18,346 nt of DNA, taken from contig JAFGIC010000375.1 in assembly GCA_016929815.1 (NCBI GenBank), positions 1 to 18,346 on the forward strand, in the 5' to 3' direction. The stretch is from Deltaproteobacteria bacterium. GTDB lineage: Bacteria > Desulfobacterota > DSM-4660 > Desulfatiglandales > HGW-15. Position numbers and translations under genes: made by a program. This document shows positions 7,880 to 15,710 of the stretch, one piece after another; within the stretch, counting starts at the first letter, position 1, and the number at the start of each line of letters is the position of its first letter. The notes below the pieces were generated by a model. That model saw nothing but the letters and a program-made list of their open reading frames with translations, had not been told where the DNA came from and ran no database searches.

Positions 7880-7972
7880 AAAATTCCATCATGATTTAAC
7901 TGTTTAAATTTATCAGCAGCGGCAGGTATTCCGGCTTACTGTTACCCATATGAAGGTTAATTAGGCTTTTTT

Positions 7973-8374
7973 ATGATTTTTGACATTGATTATCACAGCG
8001 GCGTGCCTATATATCGCCAAATAATTGACCAGGTTCGTGAACAGATCATGGCTGGAATGCTTAAGGAAGGTGACCAACTGACACCCTTAAGAGAGCTGTC
8101 GGCAAAGCTGGCGATAAATCCCATGACCGTAAGCAGGGCATATTCGGCCATGGAGGCCGAAGGATTATTGGAGCGACGCAGGGGGGTAGGACTTTTTGTA
8201 AAAATCGATCCGCAACAGAAAGAGAAGGCCAAAGAGGCCCTTGTTGAGGCACTGGTCAGCAAGGCTGTGGTTACAGCCACCCAATTTGGCTTATCCAAAG
8301 AGAAGATGCATGAGATCCTTGACGAGTCATACTTGAAATATCATTCGGAGGGAAAAGGTGAGTCAGGCGATTAA
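7973..8374 (+). CDS. GntR-family transcriptional regulator, YtrA subfamily
   Basis: This 133-residue protein has an N-terminal winged helix-turn-helix (about 12-75) with the typical GntR opening VPIYRQIIDQVREQI, the recognition region LSAKLAINPMTVSRAYSAME, and the wing GLLERRRGVGLFV. The short C-terminal tail (about 55 residues, no ligand-binding domain) is the hallmark of the YtrA subfamily, which usually sits first in operons with ABC transporter genes and represses them. Its last 17 nt overlap the GTG start of the ABC ATPase, so the two are translationally coupled. The likely operator is the palindrome at 7689-7724. The effector is unknown; YtrA proteins often respond to cell-envelope stress or nutrients. 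Confidence 0.93.
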   Translation: MIFDIDYHSGVPIYRQIIDQVREQIMAGMLKEGDQLTPLRELSAKLAINPMTVSRAYSAMEAEGLLERRRGVGLFVKIDPQQKEKAKEALVEALVSKAVVTATQFGLSKEKMHEILDESYLKYHSEGKGESGD

Positions 8375-9278
8375 TATCAGGCCGATTGTCGAAATAAAAG
8401 GTCTGACAAAAATGTTTAAAAAAAGGACGGCCCTGGAGGATGTGAATCTTGATATCTTCCCGGACCATATCATCGGACTCCTCGGTCCTGACGGCTGCGG
8501 CAAGAGCACATTGATACGCCACATTATCGGACAACATATACCTACAAAAGGGACCTGCCTCACATTCGGCCGTGAACCGTCAAAGCTCGGCTCAAAAGAT
8601 CTGATGCGCATCGGTTATGTACACCAGGAAGGCCAGTTGCTTAACTGGATGAGGGTGGACCAGCTGATACAATATGTAAGCTCCTTTTATCCTGGCTGGA
8701 ATAAGGAGCTGGAACTCCGCTATATAAACGATTTTGACATAAGGATGAAGGACCGGGTGGGCTCATTATCTCCAGGCCAGCGCCAGAAGGTGGCAATCCT
8801 TCTTGCGATCGGTCATGAGCCCGACCTTTTGATACTTGACGAACCGACATCCGAACTGGATCCCATAGCAAGGGCGCAGTTTCTGGAACTCCTTCTCAAC
8901 ATAATTCAGCAGGAAGGAAAAACCATTTTGATAGCGTCACATATCCTGACTGACGTGGAAAAAATAATCGATCAGGTCATAATGATGAAGGATGGACGCA
9001 TTATTGAAAATCAGGGCATGGACAACCTCCGTGAGCGCTATCTGCACGTGCGTCTTTCAACTCTTTCAAAAGAGCTGCCGCGGACACTTACCTTTGAAAA
9101 GGCTTTATTCTGTGAGAGAGATGATTGTCAGGCCGTTATGGTTCTTGAAAATGCCTATTTTGATGAGATCAAAGAGCAGGTCCAGGCATCGAATTGCAGA
9201 ATTGATGTTCATTCCCTCCCTCTGGAGGACCTGTACAAGATAATCATAGGCTCAAGGGTATTAAGGCAGGATCTATAA
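8358..9278 (+). CDS. ABC transporter ATP-binding protein
   Basis: This 306-residue ATPase has Walker A GPDGCGKST (43-51), a Q-loop at VHQEGQ (88-93), signature LSPGQ (137-141), Walker B LLILDE (157-162) and the switch His195 (IASH). After about residue 230 an extension of some 75 residues has no motif I recognise; such tails are common in ATPases that serve ABC-2 type permeases. The start is GTG at 8358, chosen because GGAGGG lies 5 nt upstream and the product begins just before the first beta strand; it overlaps the end of the GntR gene. It pairs with the polytopic protein that starts one base after its stop. The cargo is unknown. YtrA-linked ABC systems are often connected to antimicrobial peptides or envelope stress. 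Confidence 0.93.
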   Translation: MSQAINIRPIVEIKGLTKMFKKRTALEDVNLDIFPDHIIGLLGPDGCGKSTLIRHIIGQHIPTKGTCLTFGREPSKLGSKDLMRIGYVHQEGQLLNWMRVDQLIQYVSSFYPGWNKELELRYINDFDIRMKDRVGSLSPGQRQKVAILLAIGHEPDLLILDEPTSELDPIARAQFLELLLNIIQQEGKTILIASHILTDVEKIIDQVIMMKDGRIIENQGMDNLRERYLHVRLSTLSKELPRTLTFEKALFCERDDCQAVMVLENAYFDEIKEQVQASNCRIDVHSLPLEDLYKIIIGSRVLRQDL

Positions 9279-9279
9279 A

Positions 9280-10701
9280 ATGAAGGCGATGAAGTCAAGT
9301 CTGAAGCTCCTTTATCAAAACGGTGAAATGTGGGCATGGTATTTTATCCTCCTTCTGAGCATCTATCATATAGTATCTTCCCTGCCCACCCCTCAATCTC
9401 CGCCCACGAGTGATCCTATAAACAGTTGGGGTCTGATATCGCCTAATCTGGCGCTTGCTGTACTGGGGTGCGCAATGGGCAGGGTGACGGCGGGCATCTG
9501 GTCAAAGCCCATTTTTTTCAGCCTCCCCGGTCAGATAAGAACAACATGGACAATGCTTCTTATCATAGGACTGGCTGCTTCTGTGATAACGTCACTTATA
9601 ATGACAATCCTTCTGCCTTTGATGGCATCAAGGCCCTTAAGCATACAGATTACACTCACAGGTTTTTATTTAATGATTTACAGCCTGTGCGTGATTATAT
9701 CTATCCGGTTTTACAAACTGGTTTTTTTCATCCCTTACTTTATCCTGTTTTCCATGCAGCTGATGAACCGCATGGAAATATTGAGCTATATCCAAAGTCT
9801 TCTTCTGTCTTATCCATGGAAATCAGCCCTTGTCTGCTGGGCAGTAAATTTCCTCGTCTATTATGCCCTGGGAATCAAACACCTTCCAGTCCGCTTGTTC
9901 GGCATGCCGTCTGTAATATTTTTTACCGGCCTGGAATCACCCGGGTCGAACACATATCATCCAGCTAGATTCGAAAGGGAAACATACCTTAAAAAAGCAC
10001 TGGAATGGACCATACAGTTTTTTCTTGGGCGCATACATTCAAACAATCGTTCATCAGTCCTGCCTCACGTGTGGGGAAGAATATATAACATTTTAGGTTC
10101 ATTCATCTCCAACTGGAGAGTGATATTCTTTGACGGTCCTGTCGTATTTTTATCTGCCGCCATCTTTATCAATTCTTTCAGGATCGTTGAACTCCAGTCA
10201 TTTTTATATGGATTCATCGGTTTGTTGTGCGGTCACATATGCGTTATATCAGGGGCTGATATCTTTTTACCCATTGATCTGATTGGACGATTCATAAGTG
10301 AGCTCACCGCGCTCATTACAGCCATTTTCACAATGTTTGTTCTTGCCGCGTTTTTTGATCTTCTGTCCAAGATCCTCCCTCACAGTATCACATCTTTCAT
10401 AAATTTGAACTGGTCATCCGAATTTATCTCGCTGAATGTCAAATACATCTTCCTGACCATGATACTGCTGCCTGTAACATGCGGGGTCCTCATTCTGCTC
10501 AGGAAAAGATCCGTTTTCTCCATACTGACGATCACGGGCCTGGCAATATTTCTTCTTGGCGTTTATTACCATATAATCAATAAGGGATTGTTCGCTATTG
10601 TCAACTGGAATCCGCTTACTGTAGTTCTGGCTGTAGGAGTCTCTTTTTCATTTTATCTGTCCGTAATATATTTCGGCAGCACAAAAAGATCACTCGCATG
10701 A
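9280..10701 (+). CDS. Polytopic membrane protein, probable ABC permease
   Basis: This 473-residue integral membrane protein has about 11-12 hydrophobic segments (roughly 18-35, 52-70, 90-113, 124-141, 146-163, 182-197, 284-302, 306-326, 342-365, 388-406, 412-432, 446-465). A polar, probably cytoplasmic loop spans about 218-280, splitting it into two halves of six. I recognise no named family. The role as permease rests on position: it begins one base after the stop of the ABC ATPase, in the YtrA operon. The tight spacing implies translational coupling and a stoichiometric complex. The length and two-half layout could reflect a fused permease pair. The substrate and the direction of transport cannot be read from the sequence. 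Confidence 0.8.
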   Translation: MKAMKSSLKLLYQNGEMWAWYFILLLSIYHIVSSLPTPQSPPTSDPINSWGLISPNLALAVLGCAMGRVTAGIWSKPIFFSLPGQIRTTWTMLLIIGLAASVITSLIMTILLPLMASRPLSIQITLTGFYLMIYSLCVIISIRFYKLVFFIPYFILFSMQLMNRMEILSYIQSLLLSYPWKSALVCWAVNFLVYYALGIKHLPVRLFGMPSVIFFTGLESPGSNTYHPARFERETYLKKALEWTIQFFLGRIHSNNRSSVLPHVWGRIYNILGSFISNWRVIFFDGPVVFLSAAIFINSFRIVELQSFLYGFIGLLCGHICVISGADIFLPIDLIGRFISELTALITAIFTMFVLAAFFDLLSKILPHSITSFINLNWSSEFISLNVKYIFLTMILLPVTCGVLILLRKRSVFSILTITGLAIFLLGVYYHIINKGLFAIVNWNPLTVVLAVGVSFSFYLSVIYFGSTKRSLA

Positions 10702-10767
10702 AATTATCCTTGGCCTTGCAACAAGATTTAATCAATTTGATTATCCTTATAATGAAGGCTAATAAGA

Positions 10768-10797
10768 TTGACATATCTTATAAAAGATCTGTATGAT
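10768..10797 (+). promoter_or_regulatory. Strong sigma70-like promoter
   Basis: A perfect TTGACA (10768-10773) is followed after 18 nt by TATGAT (10792-10797, 5 of 6). It lies 67 bp after the permease stop and 79 bp before the next start codon, so the downstream gene probably has its own transcript. Confidence 0.65.
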
Positions 10798-10876
10798 TTA
10801 CTTTATTATGCCCATTTCCTCTTATTAGATTTCATGCGTGATGCACAACACTTAAAACATCAATAGAGGGAAACAC

Positions 10877-11773
10877 ATGCAATTACAACCCGGATATAAT
10901 CCCATCTGGTTTTACGCTGCCGCATCCCTGATCTCTGTTATAATTTTCACCACATCTGAATACAAAGTCTTCGCTGACGAAAAACATGCATCTGCTGGCC
11001 TCACAGCGCATGATATGCTCACCCTGGATATTGCCGGCCAAATCAATCCGGAAGGACTCAGGATGAAAACCGGCTTTTTCAGAAGGTGGGTACAGGAGAT
11101 GAATGACAACGGCGAGCCATCACGGCATTTGCAGACAGGTCTTGGGTTTGCTGCATCTCCTGCCTATACGACATTATCCCTTCATGGAGAGTGGAAACCG
11201 GCTGTCTTCATAAACATGCGCATCGAGTATAACCTGATCCAATACCTTGGCGCATATACCGGGTTACTTTCATTCCCGGACAAGAATTCTAAATTCGGGG
11301 ATGAGGAACTTGACAGGCTTGAAGGAAGAGAGGAACCAGGGACCGGGCAGAAAATCTGCTTCCGGCCTACTCTATATGCAAAGGCGGGACCGGTTACCAT
11401 CATGAACAGGACGGACCTTTCATATTTCCGCTTCAATGGAAGCGGCCCTTACTTTATGGAAATAGAATATGATACGCTGCTTAGGGATGACGATTATGTG
11501 TTCGACAACTCCATATCCTTTCTTGTATCCGTTTTAAAGGGCAAAGGCTCCGCTGCCATGTATCTGGGCCCCTACTACAGCTTCACCCGCGCTCATCATT
11601 CCGGTATCACCAGACAGCGTACCGGGGCGCAGATGTTCTGGATCGTAGCCGACACAAGATGGGGCATGATCAGGCCGCGTTTCTATTCCCAGGCAACCTT
11701 TTGTATAGAAGACCGTAACCGCGAGGGAGAGTTATCCTTTGCCGCCGGTTTCAGCGCCGATTTTGATCTGTAA
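10877..11773 (+). CDS. Secreted protein, probable outer-membrane beta-barrel
   Basis: This 298-residue protein begins with a hydrophobic stretch (about 11-26) that could be a signal peptide with cleavage near residue 33 (VFADE). The rest alternates short strands rich in aromatic residues and Gly with polar turns (for example IEYNLIQYLGAYTGLLSF, AAMYLGPYYSFTRAHH, ELSFAAGFSADFDL), a pattern typical of an outer-membrane barrel of perhaps 10-12 strands. I recognise no family. The start is supported by GAGGGAAA upstream. It has its own promoter, but its position behind the ABC genes suggests it may serve the same envelope function. The last residue is Leu rather than Phe or Trp, so Bam-dependent assembly is less certain. 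Confidence 0.75.
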   Translation: MQLQPGYNPIWFYAAASLISVIIFTTSEYKVFADEKHASAGLTAHDMLTLDIAGQINPEGLRMKTGFFRRWVQEMNDNGEPSRHLQTGLGFAASPAYTTLSLHGEWKPAVFINMRIEYNLIQYLGAYTGLLSFPDKNSKFGDEELDRLEGREEPGTGQKICFRPTLYAKAGPVTIMNRTDLSYFRFNGSGPYFMEIEYDTLLRDDDYVFDNSISFLVSVLKGKGSAAMYLGPYYSFTRAHHSGITRQRTGAQMFWIVADTRWGMIRPRFYSQATFCIEDRNREGELSFAAGFSADFDL

Positions 11774-11783
11774 TAATCAGACT

Positions 11784-11857
11784 GTCTTGCATCAGGCACT
11801 ACATTACAACAGGTCCTTTATGTGCGGGCACTGTTAGAACCGGGCATGATGCAAGAC
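11784..11857. repeat. 11-bp perfect inverted repeat across the UspA stop
   Basis: GTCTTGCATCA (11784-11794) is repeated inverted as TGATGCAAGAC (11847-11857), with 52 nt between. It lies in the convergent gap and the last codons of the stress-protein gene. It could fold at the 3' end of either transcript, but the large loop makes this weak. Confidence 0.4.
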
Positions 11858-12269
11858 GCACAACCTTTTCAGCAACCGACCCGAGAATCAGGTGGCGCCA
11901 TCCTGTAAATCCGTGGGTCCCGATTATAATCAGGTCAGCCTTTTCTTCTTTAGCGCTTTTCACAATCTCATCAGCGGGATTGCCCTTTTCAAGAATGCTT
12001 CGGGACCTGATCGAGTCAGGCACTTTTTCTTCAAGTGTCATGGAAAGCGACTTGTAGGCCATTTCATCCCTGTCTATATCATTAATATCGGTTGTTTTTA
12101 TAATGCCGGGGGTTATGGCGGCTGCCGGGTAGACAAATACAGGGGACAGGACATGGATCAGTATAATTTCAGCATTAAATTTTTCTGCCAGTTCATTAGC
12201 GGTCTCCAGGGCCTTATAGGAAGGCTCGCTGAAATCTGTCGGGCAAAGTATTTTTGTTATGGGCAACAT
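11799..12269 (-). CDS. Universal stress protein, UspA family (ATP-binding type)
   Basis: This 156-residue single-domain protein starts ITKILCPTDFSEPSYKAL, the classic UspA first strand and loop with the nucleotide-contacting Asp12. The motif G117-x2-G120-x9-G130-Ser131 is the ATP-binding signature of MJ0577-like members. The C-terminal strand SCPVLTVPAH is typical. Such proteins help cells survive starvation, oxidative or energy stress; the direct biochemical target is generally not known. AAGGAGGAG 5 nt upstream fixes the start, and a strong promoter lies about 80 bp upstream. It is transcribed towards the outer-membrane protein gene, 25 bp away. It is probably monocistronic. Confidence 0.96.
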   Translation of the reverse strand: MLPITKILCPTDFSEPSYKALETANELAEKFNAEIILIHVLSPVFVYPAAAITPGIIKTTDINDIDRDEMAYKSLSMTLEEKVPDSIRSRSILEKGNPADEIVKSAKEEKADLIIIGTHGFTGWRHLILGSVAEKVVRLASCPVLTVPAHKGPVVM

Positions 12270-12350
12270 TTTCTCCTCCTTTTAAATTGTTAATGGAAAA
12301 TCTTCTCCTTAAAAAGAAGGATATGACCTTGTCAGGTATTATTATAAAAC

Positions 12351-12380
12351 ATTATATCATGTTCAAAAATGGTGTGTCCA
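12351..12380 (-). promoter_or_regulatory. Sigma70-like promoter of the universal stress protein gene
   Basis: On the minus strand TGGACA (12380-12375, 5 of 6) is followed after 18 nt by a perfect TATAAT (12356-12351). The predicted leader is about 75 nt. It begins just after the stop of the MFS gene, so the stress-protein gene need not depend on that transcript. Confidence 0.65.
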
Positions 12381-12392
12381 TAAGGGATTTAA

Positions 12393-13619
12393 TTATTGCA
12401 TCTTAATAAAACGCCTCAGCCCCAGCAGTGCAAGAATTGCTCCCCCGCAGGCAATAAATCCCGCCCTGGATCCTAAATGATCGCTGATAAAACCGGAATA
12501 GATATTACCTAGCGGAATGCCTCCCCCGAAAACGAGCAAATAAACGCTTATAACACGGCCCCTGTATCCGTCTGTTGAGTTCAACTGCAGAGAGGAATTG
12601 GCACTGGAAGTGAACGCCACAAAAAAAAGACCGGATGCGGCAAGGCAAAGACCTGTTATCATGCATTTATTCGTAAGACCGGTAAGAATAAGCAGCGCCG
12701 CGATGAAAAACGGAACTACATTAAGCACGAATTTCTGCGGCCCCGATCGGCTCATTGTTGCAATCAGCATTGCGCCGACAAAGGATCCCAGACCTACCAG
12801 GGACATGAGAAAGGCAAAGACAGTTTCATCCTGTCCCAGAACCTCCTTTGTAAAAACAGGCACCAGGACATTGAAATTCATGGCAAATACACCGATAATA
12901 GCAACGGTCATTATGATACTTGAAAGATGTTCATTATCAGCAATATATCTCAACCCGTCCTTGATATTCTCCCAGATTTCCCCTTTCCCGAACTCCCTTT
13001 GATTCTCAACCAGGGGATGAATAAAAAAAAGGCCTGTCAGTACAGCTGCAAAGCTCAGGGAGTTGATGTAAAAACAGAACGCGATCCCCATGGTGGCCAT
13101 TACAATGCCGGCTAATGCAGGCCCGATAACCCTCGCCATATTGAAAATAGATGAATTCAGGGCTATGGCATTCATCAGTTCCTCCCTGCCCACCAGTTCA
13201 ATAATAAACGAATGCCTTGTAGGCATATCCAGGGTGTTCACCATCCCCAGCATTGTTGCCAGAACCAGAAGGTGCCAGTACCTTACATGCCCGCTCCAGA
13301 CCAGCACGGCCAGAGTAAGTGTAATTAAAAGCGCGGCAGATTGCGTGAAGTATAGAATGTTCTTTTTGTGAAAACGGTCCACAATAACCCCCGCGAAAAG
13401 CGAAAATAAAAGCATGGGTGTAAACTGGAGCGCGCTCACCAGACTCAGAAGAAAAGGGGATCCGGTCATAGAATATGCAAGCCAGGGCAGCGCGATATTC
13501 TGCATCCACGTCCCTATCAGTGAAATACACATGCCGCCCCAGTAGTAGCGGAAGTTTCTGTGCCTTAAGGCCGAAAAAGGATTATTGAATCTTCTTATGA
13601 AATCGGCTGACAATTCCAT
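12393..13619 (-). CDS. MFS transporter, EntS-like (MFS_3) exporter
   Basis: This 408-residue protein fits the 12-helix major facilitator fold. It opens with FSALRHRNFRYYWGG, typical of the EntS/MFS_3 group, and has the loop 2-3 motif A as GVIVDRFHKK (77-86). The central cytoplasmic loop (about 210-235, basic and acidic, ending LRYIADNEHLSSII) precedes the second half. EntS itself exports enterobactin; other members export drugs or amphipathic metabolites. No siderophore biosynthesis gene is visible, so the substrate is open. The start is supported by AAGGGAAA. It is divergent from the acyltransferase gene and upstream of, but probably not co-transcribed with, the stress-protein gene. Confidence 0.93.
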   Translation of the reverse strand: MELSADFIRRFNNPFSALRHRNFRYYWGGMCISLIGTWMQNIALPWLAYSMTGSPFLLSLVSALQFTPMLLFSLFAGVIVDRFHKKNILYFTQSAALLITLTLAVLVWSGHVRYWHLLVLATMLGMVNTLDMPTRHSFIIELVGREELMNAIALNSSIFNMARVIGPALAGIVMATMGIAFCFYINSLSFAAVLTGLFFIHPLVENQREFGKGEIWENIKDGLRYIADNEHLSSIIMTVAIIGVFAMNFNVLVPVFTKEVLGQDETVFAFLMSLVGLGSFVGAMLIATMSRSGPQKFVLNVVPFFIAALLILTGLTNKCMITGLCLAASGLFFVAFTSSANSSLQLNSTDGYRGRVISVYLLVFGGGIPLGNIYSGFISDHLGSRAGFIACGGAILALLGLRRFIKMQ

Positions 13620-13685
13620 TAATACAGTTTCCCTTAATTATTGCTGCCAATTTAATTGACATATATCATAAAAAATATTAGTAAT

Positions 13686-13715
13686 TTTAAATCAGGCTTT
13701 TTCTTAACATATAAT
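13686..13715 (+). promoter_or_regulatory. Possible promoter of the acyltransferase gene
   Basis: TTTAAA (13686-13691, 4 of 6) and a perfect TATAAT (13710-13715) are spaced by 18 nt, 80 bp before the start codon. The surroundings are very AT-rich, so chance matches are easy. Confidence 0.35.
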
Positions 13716-13795
13716 TTTAAATAAGCAAGGATTTGGAATAAATCAATTCTAAAATCCGAACAAAAGGCGCCCCGTCTTACTTTATACGGACACCC

Positions 13796-14677
13796 ATGGG
13801 TTACTGGATTATCCGGACAATATTTCAAATCATGGCATGCATTCCCCTTGGCCTAGGAAGATTTCTGGGGAAAACCCTGGGTATCTTTATATCACTGCTG
13901 CCATTCAAGAGGTTAAAGGTATCCCTGGATAACATCCAAAATACCCTTGGAGGCTCCCTGACAGGTCCTGAAGCGTCTCGGTTAAACCGAAGGGTTTATA
14001 TGCATTTTGGGCAGGCCCTTTTTGAGCTCTCACGCATCTTCAGGATGAATAATAAAAATCTCGATAAATACATCGTGCTCGAAGGAGAGGATAACCTTAC
14101 AAAGGCCCTCGCAAAGGGCAAAGGCGTATTCCTTCTTTCCGCTCATATCGGCAACTGGGAGATGATAACCGCCGCTGTAAGCATTCGTTACGGCAGACTG
14201 TCCGCGATAGCCAGCACTCAGCATTCCCCGGCAGTTGATCGCCTGATAAAGACTATCCGAACACGATTCGGCATGGAGGTCATCCCCAAAAAACAGGGAT
14301 TGAAAATGATGATATCTGCTGTCAAACGGAACAGAATTGTCGGCATCCTTCTTGATCTCAATTCAAAATGGGACCAGGGTGTGTTTGTGGATTTTCTTGG
14401 CAGACCTGCCTGCACCAATAAAAGTCTTGCCGTAATGGTCCTGAAAATGGACACGCCTGTTATACCTGCTTTTTCGATCAGAGAAAAGGATGGCCTTTAT
14501 CATATTTATCTGGGAGAGGAGATTAAACCGATAAGGACAGGGGACCGAACCATGGATATTGAAGAAAACACCGCCCTGTTCACAAGGATCATTGAAGCCC
14601 AGGTAAGAAAAAATCCGGACCAGTGGCTCTGGGTCCACAGAAGGTGGAAGACCCTGCCTTATTGCCCGCTCCATTAA
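13796..14677 (+). CDS. Lysophospholipid / lipid A-type acyltransferase (LpxL/HtrB family)
   Basis: This 293-residue protein has an N-terminal hydrophobic helix (about 4-36) anchoring it in the inner membrane. The catalytic H-x4-E motif is His117-Ile-Gly-Asn-Trp-Glu122 in LLSAHIGNWE, and the C-terminal family block is DQWLWVHRRWKT. Members transfer a fatty acyl chain from acyl-ACP to lipid A precursors on the cytoplasmic face; more distant members acylate other lipids. The family is usually about 300 residues, so it is full length. No Shine-Dalgarno is visible before the ATG and no good alternative start exists in frame, so translation may be weak or leaderless-like. It stands alone, divergent from the MFS gene and convergent with the transglutaminase gene. 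Confidence 0.93.
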   Translation: MGYWIIRTIFQIMACIPLGLGRFLGKTLGIFISLLPFKRLKVSLDNIQNTLGGSLTGPEASRLNRRVYMHFGQALFELSRIFRMNNKNLDKYIVLEGEDNLTKALAKGKGVFLLSAHIGNWEMITAAVSIRYGRLSAIASTQHSPAVDRLIKTIRTRFGMEVIPKKQGLKMMISAVKRNRIVGILLDLNSKWDQGVFVDFLGRPACTNKSLAVMVLKMDTPVIPAFSIREKDGLYHIYLGEEIKPIRTGDRTMDIEENTALFTRIIEAQVRKNPDQWLWVHRRWKTLPYCPLH

Positions 14678-14688
14678 AACATTTATTT

Positions 14689-14797
14689 TCACCACAGACA
14701 CAGAGTTCCCAGAGATAATTTTGTTGTTTCTCCCGCTTACCAGTAAGACAAACAACAAATAATAAATCATCCTCTGTGATCTGCGCCTCTGCGGTGA
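14689..14797. repeat. Nested inverted-repeat element (CACAGAG-type)
   Basis: The outer arms TCACCACAGACACAGAG (14689-14705) and CTCTGCGGTGA (14787-14797, with CCTCTGTGATCTGCGC before it) are related inverted copies. Inside, TTTGTTGTTT (14720-14729) pairs perfectly with AAACAACAAA (14750-14759), and within that CTTAC (14736-14740) faces GTAAG (14743-14747). Arms of this CACCACAGAGxCACAGAG type are common in dispersed non-coding repeats of many bacteria. It fills the convergent gap and reaches the last bases of the transglutaminase gene. It could serve as a bidirectional terminator or be a small non-autonomous element. Confidence 0.65.
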
Positions 14798-14798
14798 G

Positions 14799-15497
14799 TC
14801 ATATCTTTACGACTTCCTCTCTATAAAAGTTGTGCGAAGACCTTCCCTTCCCCTTTTCAATCTCTGCTATCCTTGCCTTTATGTGATCCTTGCCATAAAC
14901 CTTTTCCCATCCATCCAAAATTACATCAACAGGCACATCCTCGTAAATTTCCAGATATTCAATGTAATCCATAAATGGTTTATTGTCGTTATTATAGGCA
15001 TGGAAGATCGAATCCTCACGGCCATTGAATTCAAGGGGCGACACATTGTGCCTGTGGCAAAGTTCCTTGTTAAATGCAGGAGTAGCCCTAACCCATTTCC
15101 CATTAATGTAAAACTCCGTAAAACCATGATAGGCAAAGATATCGGTCCCCATATAATCAAGAAGCTGTCTCGTGGCAAGGTGGTTTCTGACATTGGCAAA
15201 TCCTATCCTCGTCGGTATGCCCTTTGCCCTTCCAACCGCGCAAAGCAGGGCAGCCTTGGGTATGCAGAATCCCCGGCGGCTCTTTATGGTATTGCTCGCC
15301 CGATAATGCTCAGGCAGGTAAAAGGGATAATAGGGATCATACCATATCTTGTCGCGAACCGCGTAATAGAGCCTGACAGCTACATCAATGGGGTCAGTCG
15401 CATTGTCTGATGCATCTTCGGCAAACCGGATGACATCTTCATTATCGCTGTCAAGTATTGATGTAGGCGCCAGGTATTTATCGTCAATATGTTCCAT
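14799..15497 (-). CDS. Transglutaminase-like (cysteine protease fold) protein
   Basis: This 232-residue soluble protein has a transglutaminase-like core: Cys78 in SRRGFCIPKAALLCAVGRAKGIPTRIGF-type context (75-100) and His124 in FAYHGFTEFYINGKWV. Where the third catalytic residue, Asp, is usual, the sequence reads WVRATPAFN (135-143), so Thr139 or Asn143 takes its place. This ATPAFN form occurs in a known bacterial subfamily as far as I recall. No signal peptide is present, so it acts in the cytoplasm. The function could be peptide hydrolysis or amide chemistry; it is not known. AGAGGAA 8 nt upstream supports the start. It lies 173 bp downstream of the cupin gene, possibly in the same transcript. 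Confidence 0.88.
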   Translation of the reverse strand: MEHIDDKYLAPTSILDSDNEDVIRFAEDASDNATDPIDVAVRLYYAVRDKIWYDPYYPFYLPEHYRASNTIKSRRGFCIPKAALLCAVGRAKGIPTRIGFANVRNHLATRQLLDYMGTDIFAYHGFTEFYINGKWVRATPAFNKELCHRHNVSPLEFNGREDSIFHAYNNDNKPFMDYIEYLEIYEDVPVDVILDGWEKVYGKDHIKARIAEIEKGKGRSSHNFYREEVVKI

Positions 15498-15605
15498 TAA
15501 AAATTCCTCTGAAAAAAATAAGTAATCTTACTACCCCGCATTAGATTGGAAATCAAAGGTTTTTTGATGGAACATCAAATCAACGGGCTGGTCTTCACAT
15601 TAATC

Positions 15606-15710
15606 TTAAAGATCAATATACTCCCTGGGCTCAAAATTTGTCTCAAATGTCCAGACTGTTGCCCTTGAGTCTATGACACCAACCCCTCCCCTCTGCCCGG
15701 GACAATGCAT
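15606..15710 (-). other. Coding-like 34-codon frame past the cupin stop (possible frameshifted tail or small gene)
   Basis: An ATG-to-TAA frame overlaps the end of the cupin gene and runs 65 bp beyond its stop in another frame. The product starts MHCPGQRGG and ends VWTFETNFEPREYIDL, with the charged and aromatic balance of real protein. No Shine-Dalgarno precedes its ATG. Inserting one G near 15700 would join the cupin (ending FICIVPG) to this frame. It may be a frameshifted C-terminus, the relic of another gene, or chance. Confidence 0.35.

Larger units (their letters stand above)
7635..7972. promoter_or_regulatory. Divergent control region between receptor operon and GntR-ABC operon
   Basis: This 338-bp non-coding region is AT-rich. 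It holds the ribosome site of the receptor (minus strand, 7641-7650), a 36-bp perfect palindrome (7689-7724) flanked by outward TTGACA elements, a T-rich tract (about 7737-7746), and a second promoter-like pair closer to the GntR gene (7850-7879). No convincing ORF, riboswitch or RNA gene is visible. The ribosome site in front of the GntR gene is weak (GAAGG about 20 nt upstream). Confidence 0.75.

Noticed and set aside
7925..7946. GGTA-N14-TACC before the GntR gene as a second operator
   Set aside because: The spacing and the half-sites differ from the perfect palindrome and the rest of the arms does not pair.
15563..15579. TTTGATG-GAA-CATCAAA hairpin between cupin and transglutaminase genes as an intrinsic terminator
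   Set aside because: The stem is short and AT-rich, and the minus-strand transcript has A residues, not U, after it.
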